Shown: positions 24,357 through 39,100, counted from the first letter of the stretch. The stretch: DNA of 64,000 nt from Ecdyonurus torrentis (GCA_949318235.1 CASGGR010000056.1:372001-436000); one strand, 5' to 3'. A program made the numbers and translations. Notes: a model not told the origin generated them from the letters alone.

Positions 24357-27308
24357 AAGTTCAAGACATCTTTTTTGTACAGAATTAAAAAAGCTATGTT
24401 TTGAGTTAAAAAAGATGTCTGTAGCATTCTTAGTTTTTGAGAAATCATCAAAACTAGTTTGAATCGTGTAAAAAGTATGATTTTTATCATTCAATAACAT
24501 TTGTTTTTTGAAATAGAAACTTTGTTTTATGACTAGGTTTGGCTACATGACGAGTGAAAACTAAAATTGTCAATAACCCAAAAAGTATGCGTCGGAGCAA
24601 AAAAGTTCAAGACATCTTTTTCGTACAGAATTGAAAAAGCTATGTTTTAAGATATATTGAATGTCTGTAGCATTTTTAGTTTTTGAGAAATCATCAAAAC
24701 TAGTTTTAATCGTGTAAAAAGTATAATTTTTATCATTCAATAACATTTGGTTCTTGAAATAGAAACTTTGTTTTATGACTAGGTTTGGCTACATGACGAG
24801 TGAAAACTAAAATTGTCAATAACCCAAAAAGTATGCGTCGGAGCAAAAAAGTTCAAGACATCTTTTTTGTACAGAATTAAAAAAGCTATGTTTTGAGTTA
24901 TACTGGATGTCTGTAGCATTTTTAGTTTTTGAGAAATCATCAAAACTAGTTTTAATCGTGTAAAAAGTATGATTTTTATCATTCAATAACATTTGGTTCT
25001 TGAAATAGAAACTTTGTTTTATGACTAGGTTTGGCTACATGACGAGTGAAAACTAAAATTGTCAATAACCCAAAAAGTATGCGTCGGAGCAAAAAAGTTC
25101 AAGACATCTTTTTCGTACAGAATTGAAAAAGCTATGTTTTGAGTTATATTGGATGTCTGTAGCATTTTTAGTTTTTGAGAAATCATCAAAACTAGTTTTA
25201 ATCGTGTAAAAAGTATAATTTTTATCATTCAATAACATTTGGTTCTTGAAATAGAAACTTTGTTTTATGACTAGGTTTGGCTACATGACGAGTGAAAACT
25301 AAAATTGTCAATAACCCAAAAAGTATGCGTCGGAGCAAAAAAGTTCAAGACATCTTTTTTGTACAGAAATGAAAAAGCTATGTTTTGAGTTAAAAAAGAT
25401 GTCTATAGCATTCTTAGTTTTTGAGAAATCATCAAAACTAGTTTTAATCGTGTAAAAAGTATGATTTTTATCATTCAATAACATTTAATTCTTGAAATAG
25501 AAACTTTGTTTTATGACTTGGTTTGGCTTCATGATGAGTGATAACTAAAATTGTCAATAACCCAAAAAGTATGCGTCGGAGCAAAAAAGTTCAAGACATC
25601 TTTTTTGTAGAGAATTGAAAAAGCTATGTTTTGAGATATATTGAATGTCTGTAGCATTTTTAGTTTTTGAGAAATCATCAAAACTAGTTTTAATCGTGTA
25701 AAAAGTATGATTTTTATAATTCAATAACATTTAATTCTTGAAATAGAAACTTTGTTTTATGACTTGGTTTGGCTACATGATGAGTGATAACTAAAATTGT
25801 CAATAACCCAAAAAGTATGCGTCGGAGCAATAAAGTTCAAGACTTTTTTTTTGTAGACAATTAAAAAAGCTATGTTTTGAGTTATATTGGATGTCTGTAG
25901 CATTTTTAGTTTTTGAGAAATCATCAAAACTAGTTTTAATCGTGTAAAAAGTATGATTTTTATCATTCAATAACATTTGTTTCTTGAAATAGAAACTTTG
26001 TTTTATGACTAGGTTTGGCTACATGACGAGTGAAAACTAAAATTGTCAATAACCCAAAAAGTATGCGTCGGAGCAAAAAAGTTCAATACATATTTTTTGT
26101 ACAGAATTGAAAAAGCTATGTTTTAAGTTAAAATAAATGTCTGTAGCATTCTTAGTTTTAGAGAAATCATCAAAACTAGTTTTAATCGTGTAAAAAGTAT
26201 GATTTTTATCATTCAATAACATTTAATTCTTGAAATAGAAACTTTGTTTTATGACTTGGTTTGGCTTCATGATGAGTGATAACTAAAATTGTCAATAACC
26301 CAAAAAGTATGCGTCGGAGCAAAAAAGTTCAAGACATCTTTTTCGTACAGAATTGAAAAAGCTATGTTTTAAGATATATTGAATGTCTGTAGCATTTTTA
26401 GTTTTTGAGAAATCATCAAAACTAGTTTTAATCGTGTAAAAAGTATAATTTTTATCATTCAATAACATTTGGTTCTTGAAATAGAAACTTTGTTTTATGA
26501 CTAGGTTTGGCTACATGACGAGTGAAAACTAAAATTGTCAATAACCCAAAAAGTATGCGTCGGAGCAAAAAAGTTCAAGACATCTTTTTCGTACAGAATT
26601 GAAAAAGCTATGTTTTAAGATATATTGAATGTCTGTAGCATTTTTAGTTTTTGAGAAATCATCAAAACTAGTTTTAATCGTGTAAAAAGTATAATTTTTA
26701 TCATTCAATAACATTTGGTTCTTGAAATAGAAACTTTGTTTTATGACTAGGTTTGGCTACATGACGAGTGAAAACTAAAATTGTCAATAACCCAAAAAGT
26801 ATGCGTCGGAGCAAAAAAGTTCAAGACATCTTTTTTGTACAGAATTAAAAAAGCTATGTTTTGAGTTATACTGGATGTCTGTAGCATTTTTAGTTTTTGA
26901 GAAATCATCAAAACTAGTTTTAATCGTGTAAAAAGTATGATTTTTATCATTCAATAACATTTGGTTCTTGAAATAGAAACTTTGTTTTATGACTAGGTTT
27001 GGCTACATGACGAGTGAAAACTAAAATTGTCAATAACCCAAAAAGTATGCGTCGGAGCAAAAAAGTTCAAGACATCTTTTTCGTACAGAATTGAAAAAGC
27101 TATGTTTTAAGATATATTGAATGTCTGTAGCATTTTTAGTTTTTGAGAAATCATCAAAACTAGTTTTAATCGTGTAAAAAGTATAATTTTTATCATTCAA
27201 TAACATTTGGTTCTTGAAATAGAAACTTTGTTTTATGACTAGGTTTGGCTACATGACGAGTGAAAACTAAAATTGTCAATAACCCAAAAAGTATGCGTCG
27301 GAGCAAAA
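21897..27308. repeat. Mixed stretch of 22 monomers without a clean internal period
   Basis: The type order is 7-2-1-7-8-9-1-2-6-1-2-1-7-8-9-3-4-5-1-1-7-1. It combines modules seen elsewhere: 1-7-8-9, 1-2-6, and 3-4-5. The type 5 monomer at 26079-26324 is a hybrid: type 5 on the left, with the gttttagag change first seen at 16485, and the aattcttg and gcttcatgatgag right end typical of type 9. This hybrid form then becomes a standard member of the 11-monomer repeat at 35427-46742. No gene or foreign sequence was seen. Confidence 0.8.
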
Positions 27309-27631
27309 AAGTTCAAGACATCTTTTTTGTACAGAATTAAAAAAGCTATGTTTTGAGTTACACTGGATGTCTGTAGCATTTTTAGTTTTTGAGAAATCAT
27401 CAAAACTAGTTTTAATCGTGTAAAAAGTATGATTTTTATCATTCAATAACATTTGGTTCTTGAAATAGAAACTTTGTTTTATGACTAGGTTTGGCTACAT
27501 GACGAGTGAAAACTAAAATTGTCAATAACCCAAAAAGTATGCGTCGGAGCAAAAAAGTTCAAGACATCTTTTTCGTACAAAATTGAAAAAGCTATGTTTT
27601 GAGTTATACTGGATGTCTGTAGCATTTTTAG

Positions 27632-30600
27632 TTTTTGAGAAATCATCAAAACTAGTTTTAATCGTGTAAAAAGTATGATTTTTATCATTCAATAACATTT
27701 AATTTTTGAAATAGAAACTTTGTTTTATGACTTGGTTTGGCTACATGATGAGTGATAACTAAAATTGTCAATAACCCAAAAAGTATGCGTCGGAGCAAAA
27801 AAGTTCAAGACATCTTTTTTGTACAGAATTGAAAAAGCTATGTTTTGAGATATATTGATTGTCTGTAGCATTTTTAGTTTTTGAGAAATCATCAAAACTA
27901 GTTTTAATCGTGTAAAAAGTATGATTTTTATCATTCAATAACATTTGGTTCTTGAAATAGAAACTTTGTTTTATGACTAGGTTTGGCTACATGACGAGTG
28001 AAAACTAAAATTGTCAATAACCCAAAAAGTATGCGTCGGAGCAAAAAAGTTCAAGACATCTTTTTCGTACAGAATTGAAAAAGCTATGTTTTAAGATATA
28101 TTGAATGTCTGTAGCATTTTTAGTTTTTGAGAAATCATCAAAACTAGTTTTAATCGTGTAAAAAGTATAATTTTTATCATTCTATAACATTTGGTTCTTG
28201 AAATAGAAACTTTGTTTTATGACTAGGTTTGGCTACATGACGAGTGAAAACTAAAATTGTCAATAACCCAAAAAGTATGCGTCGGAGCAAAAAAGTTCAA
28301 GACATCTTTTTTGTACAGAATTAAAAAAGCTATGTTTTGAGTTATACTGGATGTCTGTAGCATTTTTAGTTTTTGAGAAATCATCAAAACTAGTTTTAAT
28401 CGTGTAAAAAGTATGATTTTTATCATTCAATAACATTTGGTTCTTGAAATAGAAACTTTGTTTTATGACTAGGTTTGGCTACATGACGAGTGAAAACTAA
28501 AATTGTCAATAACCCAAAAAGTATGCGTCGGAGCAAAAAAGTTCAAGACATCTTTTTTGTACAGAATTAAAAAAGCTATGTTTTGAGTTAAAAAAGATGT
28601 CTGTAGCATTCTTAGTTTTTGAGAAATCATCAAAACTAGTTTGAATCGTGTAAAAAGTATGATTTTTATCATTCAATAACATTTGTTTTTTGAAATAGAA
28701 ACTTTGTTTTATGACTAGGTTTGGCTACATGACGAGTGAAAACTAAAATTGTCAATAACCCAAAAAGTATGCGTCGGAGCAAAAAAGTTCAAGACATCTT
28801 TTTCGTACAGAATTGAAAAAGCTATGTTTTAAGATATATTGAATGTCTGTAGCATTTTTAGTTTTTGAGAAATCATCAAAACTAGTTTTAATCGTGTAAA
28901 AAGTATAATTTTTATCATTCAATAACATTTGGTTCTTGAAATAGAAACTTTGTTTTATGACTAGGTTTGGCTACATGACGAGTGAAAACTAAAATTGTCA
29001 ATAACCCAAAAAGTATGCGTCGGAGCAAAAAAGTTCAAGACATCTTTTTTGTACAGAATTAAAAAAGCTATGTTTTGAGTTATACTGGATGTCTGTAGCA
29101 TTTTTAGTTTTTGAGAAATCATCAAAACTAGTTTTAATCGTGTAAAAAGTATGATTTTTATCATTCAATAACATTTGGTTCTTGAAATAGAAACTTTGTT
29201 TTATGACTAGGTTTGGCTACATGACGAGTGAAAACTAAAATTGTCAATAACCCAAAAAGTATGCGTCGGAGCAAAAAAGTTCAAGACATCTTTTTCGTAC
29301 AGAATTGAAAAAGCTATGTTTTGAGTTATATTGGATGTCTGTAGCATTTTTAGTTTTTGAGAAATCATCAAAACTAGTTTTAATCGTGTAAAAAGTATAA
29401 TTTTTATCATTCAATAACATTTGGTTCTTGAAATAGAAACTTTGTTTTATGACTAGGTTTGGCTACATGACGAGTGAAAACTAAAATTGTCAATAACCCA
29501 AAAAGTATGCGTCGGAGCAAAAAAGTTCAAGACATCTTTTTTGTACAGAAATGAAAAAGCTATGTTTTGAGTTAAAAAAGATGTCTATAGCATTCTTAGT
29601 TTTTGAGAAATCATCAAAACTAGTTTTAATCGTGTAAAAAGTATGATTTTTATCATTCAATAACATTTAATTCTTGAAATAGAAACTTTGTTTTATGACT
29701 TGGTTTGGCTTCATGATGAGTGATAACTAAAATTGTCAATAACCCAAAAAGTATGCGTCGGAGCAAAAAAGTTCAAGACATCTTTTTCGTACAGAATTGA
29801 AAAAGCTATGTTTTAAGATATATTGAATGTCTGTAGCATTTTTAGTTTTTGAGAAATCATCAAAACTAGTTTTAATCGTGTAAAAAGTATAATTTTTATC
29901 ATTCAATAACATTTGGTTCTTGAAATAGAAACTTTGTTTTATGACTAGGTTTGGCTACATGACGAGTGAAAACTAAAATTGTCAATAACCCAAAAAGTAT
30001 GCGTCGGAGCAAAAAAGTTCAAGACATCTTTTTTGTACAGAATTAAAAAAGCTATGTTTTGAGTTAAAAAAGATGTCTGTAGCATTCTTAGTTTTTGAGA
30101 AATCATCAAAACTAGTTTGAATCGTGTAAAAAGTATGATTTTTATCATTCAATAACATTTAATTTTTGAAATAGAAACTTTGTTTTATGACTTGGTTTGG
30201 CTACATGATGAGTGATAACTAAAATTGTCAATAACCCAAAAAGTATGCGTCGGAGCAAAAAAGTTCAAGACATCTTTTTTGTACAGAATTGAAAAAGCTA
30301 TGTTTTGAGATATATTGATTGTCTGTAGCATTTTTAGTTTTTGAGAAATCATCAAAACTAGTTTTAATCGTGTAAAAAGTATGATTTTTATCATTCAATA
30401 ACATTTGGTTCTTGAAATAGAAACTTTGTTTTATGACTAGGTTTGGCTACATGACGAGTGAAAACTAAAATTGTCAATAACCCAAAAAGTATGCGTCGGA
30501 GCAAAAAAGTTCAAGACATCTTTTTCGTACAGAATTGAAAAAGCTATGTTTTAAGATATATTGAATGTCTGTAGCATTTTTAGTTTTTGAGAAATCATCA

Positions 30601-30829
30601 AAACTAGTTTTAATCGTGTAAAAAGTATAATTTTTATCATTCAATAACATTTGGTTCTTGAAATAGAAACTTTGTTTTATGACTAGGTTTGGCTACATGA
30701 CGAGTGAAAACTAAAATTGTCAATAACCCAAAAAGTATGCGTCGGAGCAAAAAAGTTCAAGACATCTTTTTTGTACAGAATTAAAAAAGCTATGTTTTGA
30801 GTTAAAAAAGATGTCTGTAGCATTCTTAG
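27632..30829. repeat. 13-monomer (3198 bp) tandem duplication, copy 1
   Basis: After the junction the order is 6-1-7-2-1-7-8-9-1-2-6-1-2, and it is followed at once by a second copy. The marker is an a to t change giving tctataac at 28183, matched at 31381, exactly 3198 bp later, and seen nowhere else. Boundaries are approximate because the exchange fell in a conserved part of the monomer. The start is placed at the point of monomer 113 that corresponds to the junction in monomer 126. Confidence 0.85.
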
Positions 30830-30998
30830 TTTTTGAGAAATCATCAAAACTAGTTTTAATCGTGTAAAAAGTATGATTTTTATCATTCAATAACATTTAA
30901 TTTTTGAAATAGAAACTTTGTTTTATGACTTGGTTTGGCTACATGATGAGTGATAACTAAAATTGTCAATAACCCAAAAAGTATGCGTCGGAGCAAAA
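30753..30998. repeat. Hybrid monomer at the 13-monomer duplication junction
   Basis: The left part is type 2 (gttaaaaaag, cattcttag) and matches monomer 139 (33951-34196). The right part has aatttttg, gacttgg and gatgag and matches the right part of monomer 113 (27555-27800). This is the exact product expected if the left part of monomer 139 recombined with the right part of monomer 113 to duplicate the 13 units between them. Confidence 0.85.
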
Positions 30999-33900
30999 AA
31001 GTTCAAGACATCTTTTTTGTACAGAATTGAAAAAGCTATGTTTTGAGATATATTGATTGTCTGTAGCATTTTTAGTTTTTGAGAAATCATCAAAACTAGT
31101 TTTAATCGTGTAAAAAGTATGATTTTTATCATTCAATAACATTTGGTTCTTGAAATAGAAACTTTGTTTTATGACTAGGTTTGGCTACATGACGAGTGAA
31201 AACTAAAATTGTCAATAACCCAAAAAGTATGCGTCGGAGCAAAAAAGTTCAAGACATCTTTTTCGTACAGAATTGAAAAAGCTATGTTTTAAGATATATT
31301 GAATGTCTGTAGCATTTTTAGTTTTTGAGAAATCATCAAAACTAGTTTTAATCGTGTAAAAAGTATAATTTTTATCATTCTATAACATTTGGTTCTTGAA
31401 ATAGAAACTTTGTTTTATGACTAGGTTTGGCTACATGACGAGTGAAAACTAAAATTGTCAATAACCCAAAAAGTATGCGTCGGAGCAAAAAAGTTCAAGA
31501 CATCTTTTTTGTACAGAATTAAAAAAGCTATGTTTTGAGTTATACTGGATGTCTGTAGCATTTTTAGTTTTTGAGAAATCATCAAAACTAGTTTTAATCG
31601 TGTAAAAAGTATGATTTTTATCATTCAATAACATTTGGTTCTTGAAATAGAAACTTTGTTTTATGACTAGGTTTGGCTACATGACGAGTGAAAACTAAAA
31701 TTGTCAATAACCCAAAAAGTATGCGTCGGAGCAAAAAAGTTCAAGACATCTTTTTTGTACAGAATTAAAAAAGCTATGTTTTGAGTTAAAAAAGATGTCT
31801 GTAGCATTCTTAGTTTTTGAGAAATCATCAAAACTAGTTTGAATCGTGTAAAAAGTATGATTTTTATCATTCAATAACATTTGTTTTTTGAAATAGAAAC
31901 TTTGTTTTATGACTAGGTTTGGCTACATGACGAGTGAAAACTAAAATTGTCAATAACCCAAAAAGTATGCGTCGGAGCAAAAAAGTTCAAGACATCTTTT
32001 TCGTACAGAATTGAAAAAGCTATGTTTTAAGATATATTGAATGTCTGTAGCATTTTTAGTTTTTGAGAAATCATCAAAACTAGTTTTAATCGTGTAAAAA
32101 GTATAATTTTTATCATTCAATAACATTTGGTTCTTGAAATAGAAACTTTGTTTTATGACTAGGTTTGGCTACATGACGAGTGAAAACTAAAATTGTCAAT
32201 AACCCAAAAAGTATGCGTCGGAGCAAAAAAGTTCAAGACATCTTTTTTGTACAGAATTAAAAAAGCTATGTTTTGAGTTATACTGGATGTCTGTAGCATT
32301 TTTAGTTTTTGAGAAATCATCAAAACTAGTTTTAATCGTGTAAAAAGTATGATTTTTATCATTCAATAACATTTGGTTCTTGAAATAGAAACTTTGTTTT
32401 ATGACTAGGTTTGGCTACATGACGAGTGAAAACTAAAATTGTCAATAACCCAAAAAGTATGCGTCGGAGCAAAAAAGTTCAAGACATCTTTTTCGTACAG
32501 AATTGAAAAAGCTATGTTTTGAGTTATATTGGATGTCTGTAGCATTTTTAGTTTTTGAGAAATCATCAAAACTAGTTTTAATCGTGTAAAAAGTATAATT
32601 TTTATCATTCAATAACATTTGGTTCTTGAAATAGAAACTTTGTTTTATGACTAGGTTTGGCTACATGACGAGTGAAAACTAAAATTGTCAATAACCCAAA
32701 AAGTATGCGTCGGAGCAAAAAAGTTCAAGACATCTTTTTTGTACAGAAATGAAAAAGCTATGTTTTGAGTTAAAAAAGATGTCTATAGCATTCTTAGTTT
32801 TTGAGAAATCATCAAAACTAGTTTTAATCGTGTAAAAAGTATGATTTTTATCATTCAATAACATTTAATTCTTGAAATAGAAACTTTGTTTTATGACTTG
32901 GTTTGGCTTCATGATGAGTGATAACTAAAATTGTCAATAACCCAAAAAGTATGCGTCGGAGCAAAAAAGTTCAAGACATCTTTTTCGTACAGAATTGAAA
33001 AAGCTATGTTTTAAGATATATTGAATGTCTGTAGCATTTTTAGTTTTTGAGAAATCATCAAAACTAGTTTTAATCGTGTAAAAAGTATAATTTTTATCAT
33101 TCAATAACATTTGGTTCTTGAAATAGAAACTTTGTTTTATGACTAGGTTTGGCTACATGACGAGTGAAAACTAAAATTGTCAATAACCCAAAAAGTATGC
33201 GTCGGAGCAAAAAAGTTCAAGACATCTTTTTTGTACAGAATTAAAAAAGCTATGTTTTGAGTTAAAAAAGATGTCTGTAGCATTCTTAGTTTTTGAGAAA
33301 TCATCAAAACTAGTTTGAATCGTGTAAAAAGTATGATTTTTATCATTCAATAACATTTAATTTTTGAAATAGAAACTTTGTTTTATGACTTGGTTTGGCT
33401 ACATGATGAGTGATAACTAAAATTGTCAATAACCCAAAAAGTATGCGTCGGAGCAAAAAAGTTCAAGACATCTTTTTTGTACAGAATTGAAAAAGCTATG
33501 TTTTGAGATATATTGATTGTCTGTAGCATTTTTAGTTTTTGAGAAATCATCAAAACTAGTTTTAATCGTGTAAAAAGTATGATTTTTATCATTCAATAAC
33601 ATTTGGTTCTTGAAATAGAAACTTTGTTTTATGACTAGGTTTGGCTACATGACGAGTGAAAACTAAAATTGTCAATAACCCAAAAAGTATGCGTCGGAGC
33701 AAAAAAGTTCAAGACATCTTTTTCGTACAGAATTGAAAAAGCTATGTTTTAAGATATATTGAATGTCTGTAGCATTTTTAGTTTTTGAGAAATCATCAAA
33801 ACTAGTTTTAATCGTGTAAAAAGTATAATTTTTATCATTCAATAACATTTGGTTCTTGAAATAGAAACTTTGTTTTATGACTAGGTTTGGCTACATGACG

Positions 33901-34027
33901 AGTGAAAACTAAAATTGTCAATAACCCAAAAAGTATGCGTCGGAGCAAAAAAGTTCAAGACATCTTTTTTGTACAGAATTAAAAAAGCTATGTTTTGAGT
34001 TAAAAAAGATGTCTGTAGCATTCTTAG
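30830..34027. repeat. 13-monomer (3198 bp) tandem duplication, copy 2
   Basis: This is a second copy of the preceding 13-monomer unit with the same tctataac marker at 31381. I saw no other difference from copy 1. It ends inside the type 2 monomer 33951-34196, whose right part (gttttttg, gactagg) is the unrecombined form. Confidence 0.85.
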
Positions 34028-34196
34028 TTTTTGAGAAATCATCAAAACTAGTTTTAATCGTGTAAAAAGTATGATTTTTATCATTCAATAACATTTGTTT
34101 TTTGAAATAGAAACTTTGTTTTATGACTAGGTTTGGCTACATGACGAGTGAAAACTAAAATTGTCAATAACCCAAAAAGTATGCGTCGGAGCAAAA

Positions 34197-35426
34197 AAGT
34201 TCAAGACATCTTTTTCGTACAGAATTGAAAAAGCTATGTTTTAAGATATATTGAATGTCTGTAGCATTTTTAGTTTTTGAGAAATCATCAAAACTAGTTT
34301 TAATCGTGTAAAAAGTATAATTTTTATCATTCAATAACATTTGGTTCTTGAAATAGAAACTTTGTTTTATGACTAGGTTTGGCTACATGACGAGTGAAAA
34401 CTAAAATTGTCAATAACCCAAAAAGTATGCGTCGGAGCAAAAAAGTTCAAGACATCTTTTTTGTACAGAATTAAAAAAGCTATGTTTTGAGTTATACTGG
34501 ATGTCTGTAGCATTTTTAGTTTTTGAGAAATCATCAAAACTAGTTTTAATCGTGTAAAAAGTATGATTTTTATCATTCAATAACATTTGGTTCTTGAAAT
34601 AGAAACTTTGTTTTATGACTAGGTTTGGCTACATGACGAGTGAAAACTAAAATTGTCAATAACCCAAAAAGTATGCGTCGGAGCAAAAAAGTTCAAGACA
34701 TCTTTTTCGTACAGAATTGAAAAAGCTATGTTTTGAGTTATATTGGATGTCTGTAGCATTTTTAGTTTTTGAGAAATCATCAAAACTAGTTTTAATCGTG
34801 TAAAAAGTATAATTTTTATCATTCAATAACATTTGGTTCTTGAAATAGAAACTTTGTTTTATGACTAGGTTTGGCTACATGACGAGTGAAAACTAAAATT
34901 GTCAATAACCCAAAAAGTATGCGTCGGAGCAAAAAAGTTCAAGACATCTTTTTTGTACAGAAATGAAAAAGCTATGTTTTGAGTTAAAAAAGATGTCTAT
35001 AGCATTCTTAGTTTTTGAGAAATCATCAAAACTAGTTTTAATCGTGTAAAAAGTATGATTTTTATCATTCAATAACATTTAATTCTTGAAATAGAAACTT
35101 TGTTTTATGACTTGGTTTGGCTTCATGATGAGTGATAACTAAAATTGTCAATAACCCAAAAAGTATGCGTCGGAGCAAAAAAGTTCAAGACATCTTTTTT
35201 GTAGAGAATTGAAAAAGCTATGTTTTGAGATATATTGAATGTCTGTAGCATTTTTAGTTTTTGAGAAATCATCAAAACTAGTTTTAATCGTGTAAAAAGT
35301 ATGATTTTTATAATTCAATAACATTTAATTCTTGAAATAGAAACTTTGTTTTATGACTTGGTTTGGCTACATGATGAGTGATAACTAAAATTGTCAATAA
35401 CCCAAAAAGTATGCGTCGGAGCAATA
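34197..35426. repeat. Five-monomer link 1-7-8-9-3
   Basis: These five monomers match 24603-25832 at an offset of 9594 bp (39 monomers, the sum of the 26- and 13-monomer offsets). The arrangement before the 26- and 13-monomer duplications therefore ran straight on through this segment. It leads into the 11-monomer repeat. Confidence 0.75.
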
Positions 35427-35918
35427 AAGTTCAAGACTTTTTTTTTGTAGACAATTAAAAAAGCTATGTTTTGAGTTATATTGGATGTCTGTAGCATTTT
35501 TAGTTTTTGAGAAATCATCAAAACTAGTTTTAATCGTGTAAAAAGTATGATTTTTATCATTCAATAACATTTGTTTCTTGAAATAGAAACTTTGTTTTAT
35601 GACTAGGTTTGGCTACATGACGAGTGAAAACTAAAATTGTCAATAACCCAAAAAGTATGCGTCGGAGCAAAAAAGTTCAATACATATTTTTTGTACAGAA
35701 TTGAAAAAGCTATGTTTTAAGTTAAAATAAATGTCTGTAGCATTCTTAGTTTTAGAGAAATCATCAAAACTAGTTTTAATCGTGTAAAAAGTATGATTTT
35801 TATCATTCAATAACATTTAATTCTTGAAATAGAAACTTTGTTTTATGACTTGGTTTGGCTTCATGATGAGTGATAACTAAAATTGTCAATAACCCAAAAA
35901 GTATGCGTCGGAGCAAAA

Positions 35919-36164
35919 AAGTTCAAGACATCTTTTTCGTACAGAATTGAAAAAGCTATGTTTTAAGATATATTGAATGTCTGTAGCATTTTTAGTTTTT
36001 GAGAAATCATCAAAACTAGTTTTAATCGTGTAAAAAGTATGATTTTTATAATTCAATAACATTTAATTCTTGAAATAGAAACTTTGTTTTATGACTTGGT
36101 TTGGCTACATGATGAGTGATAACTAAAATTGTCAATAACCCAAAAAGTATGCGTCGGAGCAATA
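35919..36164. repeat. Hybrid monomer 1/3, founder-type junction of the 11-monomer repeat
   Basis: The left part is type 1 (tcgtac, ttaagata). The right part is type 3 (gtatgatt, taattc, aattcttg, gacttgg, gatgag, end caata). The same hybrid occurs at 38625, 42561, 54615 and 58551, always just before a type 4 monomer. The copies at 38625 and 42561 have the same place in the 11-monomer unit, so they descend by unit duplication. The two beyond 54 kb sit in another unit and are either related through an older exchange or independent. Confidence 0.8.
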
Positions 36165-39100
36165 AAGTTCAAGACTTTTTTTTTGTAGACAATTAAAAAA
36201 GCTATGTTTTGAGTTATATTGGATGTCTGTAGCATTTTTAGTTTTTGAGAAATCATCAAAACTAGTTTTAATCGTGTAAAAAGTATGATTTTTATCATTC
36301 AATAACATTTGTTTCTTGAAATAGAAACTTTGTTTTATGACTAGGTTTGGCTACATGACGAGTGAAAACTAAAATTGTCAATAACCCAAAAAGTATGCGT
36401 CGGAGCAAAAAAGTTCAATACATATTTTTTGTACAGAATTGAAAAAGCTATGTTTTAAGTTAAAATAAATGTCTGTAGCATTCTTAGTTTTAGAGAAATC
36501 ATCAAAACTAGTTTTAATCGTGTAAAAAGTATGATTTTTATCATTCAATAACATTTAATTCTTGAAATAGAAACTTTGTTTTATGACTTGGTTTGGCTTC
36601 ATGATGAGTGATAACTAAAATTGTCAATAACCCAAAAAGTATGCGTCGGAGCAAAAAAGTTCAAGACATCTTTTTCGTACAGAATTGAAAAAGCTATGTT
36701 TTAAGATATATTGAATGTCTGTAGCATTTTTAGTTTTTGAGAAATCATCAAAACTAGTTTTAATCGTGTAAAAAGTATAATTTTTATCATTCAATAACAT
36801 TTGGTTCTTGAAATAGAAACTTTGTTTTATGACTAGGTTTGGCTACATGACGAGTGAAAACTAAAATTGTCAATAACCCAAAAAGTATGCGTCGGAGCAA
36901 AAAAGTTCAAGACATCTTTTTCGTACAGAATTGAAAAAGCTATGTTTTAAGATATATTGAATGTCTGTAGCATTTTTAGTTTTTGAGAAATCATCAAAAC
37001 TAGTTTTAATCGTGTAAAAAGTATAATTTTTATCATTCAATAACATTTGGTTCTTGAAATAGAAACTTTGTTTTATGACTAGGTTTGGCTACATGACGAG
37101 TGAAAACTAAAATTGTCAATAACCCAAAAAGTATGCGTCGGAGCAAAAAAGTTCAAGACATCTTTTTTGTACAGAATTAAAAAAGCTATGTTTTGAGTTA
37201 TACTGGATGTCTGTAGCATTTTTAGTTTTTGAGAAATCATCAAAACTAGTTTTAATCGTGTAAAAAGTATGATTTTTATCATTCAATAACATTTGGTTCT
37301 TGAAATAGAAACTTTGTTTTATGACTAGGTTTGGCTACATGACGAGTGAAAACTAAAATTGTCAATAACCCAAAAAGTATGCGTCGGAGCAAAAAAGTTC
37401 AAGACATCTTTTTCGTACAGAATTGAAAAAGCTATGTTTTGAGTTATATTGGATGTCTGTAGCATTTTTAGTTTTTGAGAAATCATCAAAACTAGTTTTA
37501 ATCGTGTAAAAAGTATAATTTTTATCATTCAATAACATTTGGTTCTTGAAATAGAAACTTTGTTTTATGACTAGGTTTGGCTACATGACGAGTGAAAACT
37601 AAAATTGTCAATAACCCAAAAAGTATGCGTCGGAGCAAAAAAGTTCAAGACATCTTTTTTGTACAGAAATGAAAAAGCTATGTTTTGAGTTAAAAAAGAT
37701 GTCTATAGCATTCTTAGTTTTTGAGAAATCATCAAAACTAGTTTTAATCGTGTAAAAAGTATGATTTTTATCATTCAATAACATTTAATTCTTGAAATAG
37801 AAACTTTGTTTTATGACTTGGTTTGGCTTCATGATGAGTGATAACTAAAATTGTCAATAACCCAAAAAGTATGCGTCGGAGCAAAAAAGTTCAAGACATC
37901 TTTTTCGTACAGAATTGAAAAAGCTATGTTTTAAGATATATTGAATGTCTGTAGCATTTTTAGTTTTTGAGAAATCATCAAAACTAGTTTTAATCGTGTA
38001 AAAAGTATAATTTTTATCATTCAATAACATTTGGTTCTTGAAATAGAAACTTTGTTTTATGACTAGGTTTGGCTACATGACGAGTGAAAACTAAAATTGT
38101 CAATAACCCAAAAAGTATGCGTCGGAGCAATAAAGTTCAAGACTTTTTTTTTGTAGACAATTAAAAAAGCTATGTTTTGAGTTATATTGGATGTCTGTAG
38201 CATTTTTAGTTTTTGAGAAATCATCAAAACTAGTTTTAATCGTGTAAAAAGTATGATTTTTATCATTCAATAACATTTGTTTCTTGAAATAGAAACTTTG
38301 TTTTATGACTAGGTTTGGCTACATGACGAGTGAAAACTAAAATTGTCAATAACCCAAAAAGTATGCGTCGGAGCAAAAAAGTTCAATACATATTTTTTGT
38401 ACAGAATTGAAAAAGCTATGTTTTAAGTTAAAATAAATGTCTGTAGCATTCTTAGTTTTAGAGAAATCATCAAAACTAGTTTTAATCGTGTAAAAAGTAT
38501 GATTTTTATCATTCAATAACATTTAATTCTTGAAATAGAAACTTTGTTTTATGACTTGGTTTGGCTTCATGATGAGTGATAACTAAAATTGTCAATAACC
38601 CAAAAAGTATGCGTCGGAGCAAAAAAGTTCAAGACATCTTTTTCGTACAGAATTGAAAAAGCTATGTTTTAAGATATATTGAATGTCTGTAGCATTTTTA
38701 GTTTTTGAGAAATCATCAAAACTAGTTTTAATCGTGTAAAAAGTATGATTTTTATAATTCAATAACATTTAATTCTTGAAATAGAAACTTTGTTTTATGA
38801 CTTGGTTTGGCTACATGATGAGTGATAACTAAAATTGTCAATAACCCAAAAAGTATGCGTCGGAGCAATAAAGTTCAAGACTTTTTTTTTGTAGACAATT
38901 AAAAAAGCTATGTTTTGAGTTATATTGGATGTCTGTAGCATTTTTAGTTTTTGAGAAATCATCAAAACTAGTTTTAATCGTGTAAAAAGTATGATTTTTA
39001 TCATTCAATAACATTTGTTTCTTGAAATAGAAACTTTGTTTTATGACTAGGTTTGGCTACATGACGAGTGAAAACTAAAATTGTCAATAACCCAAAAAGT

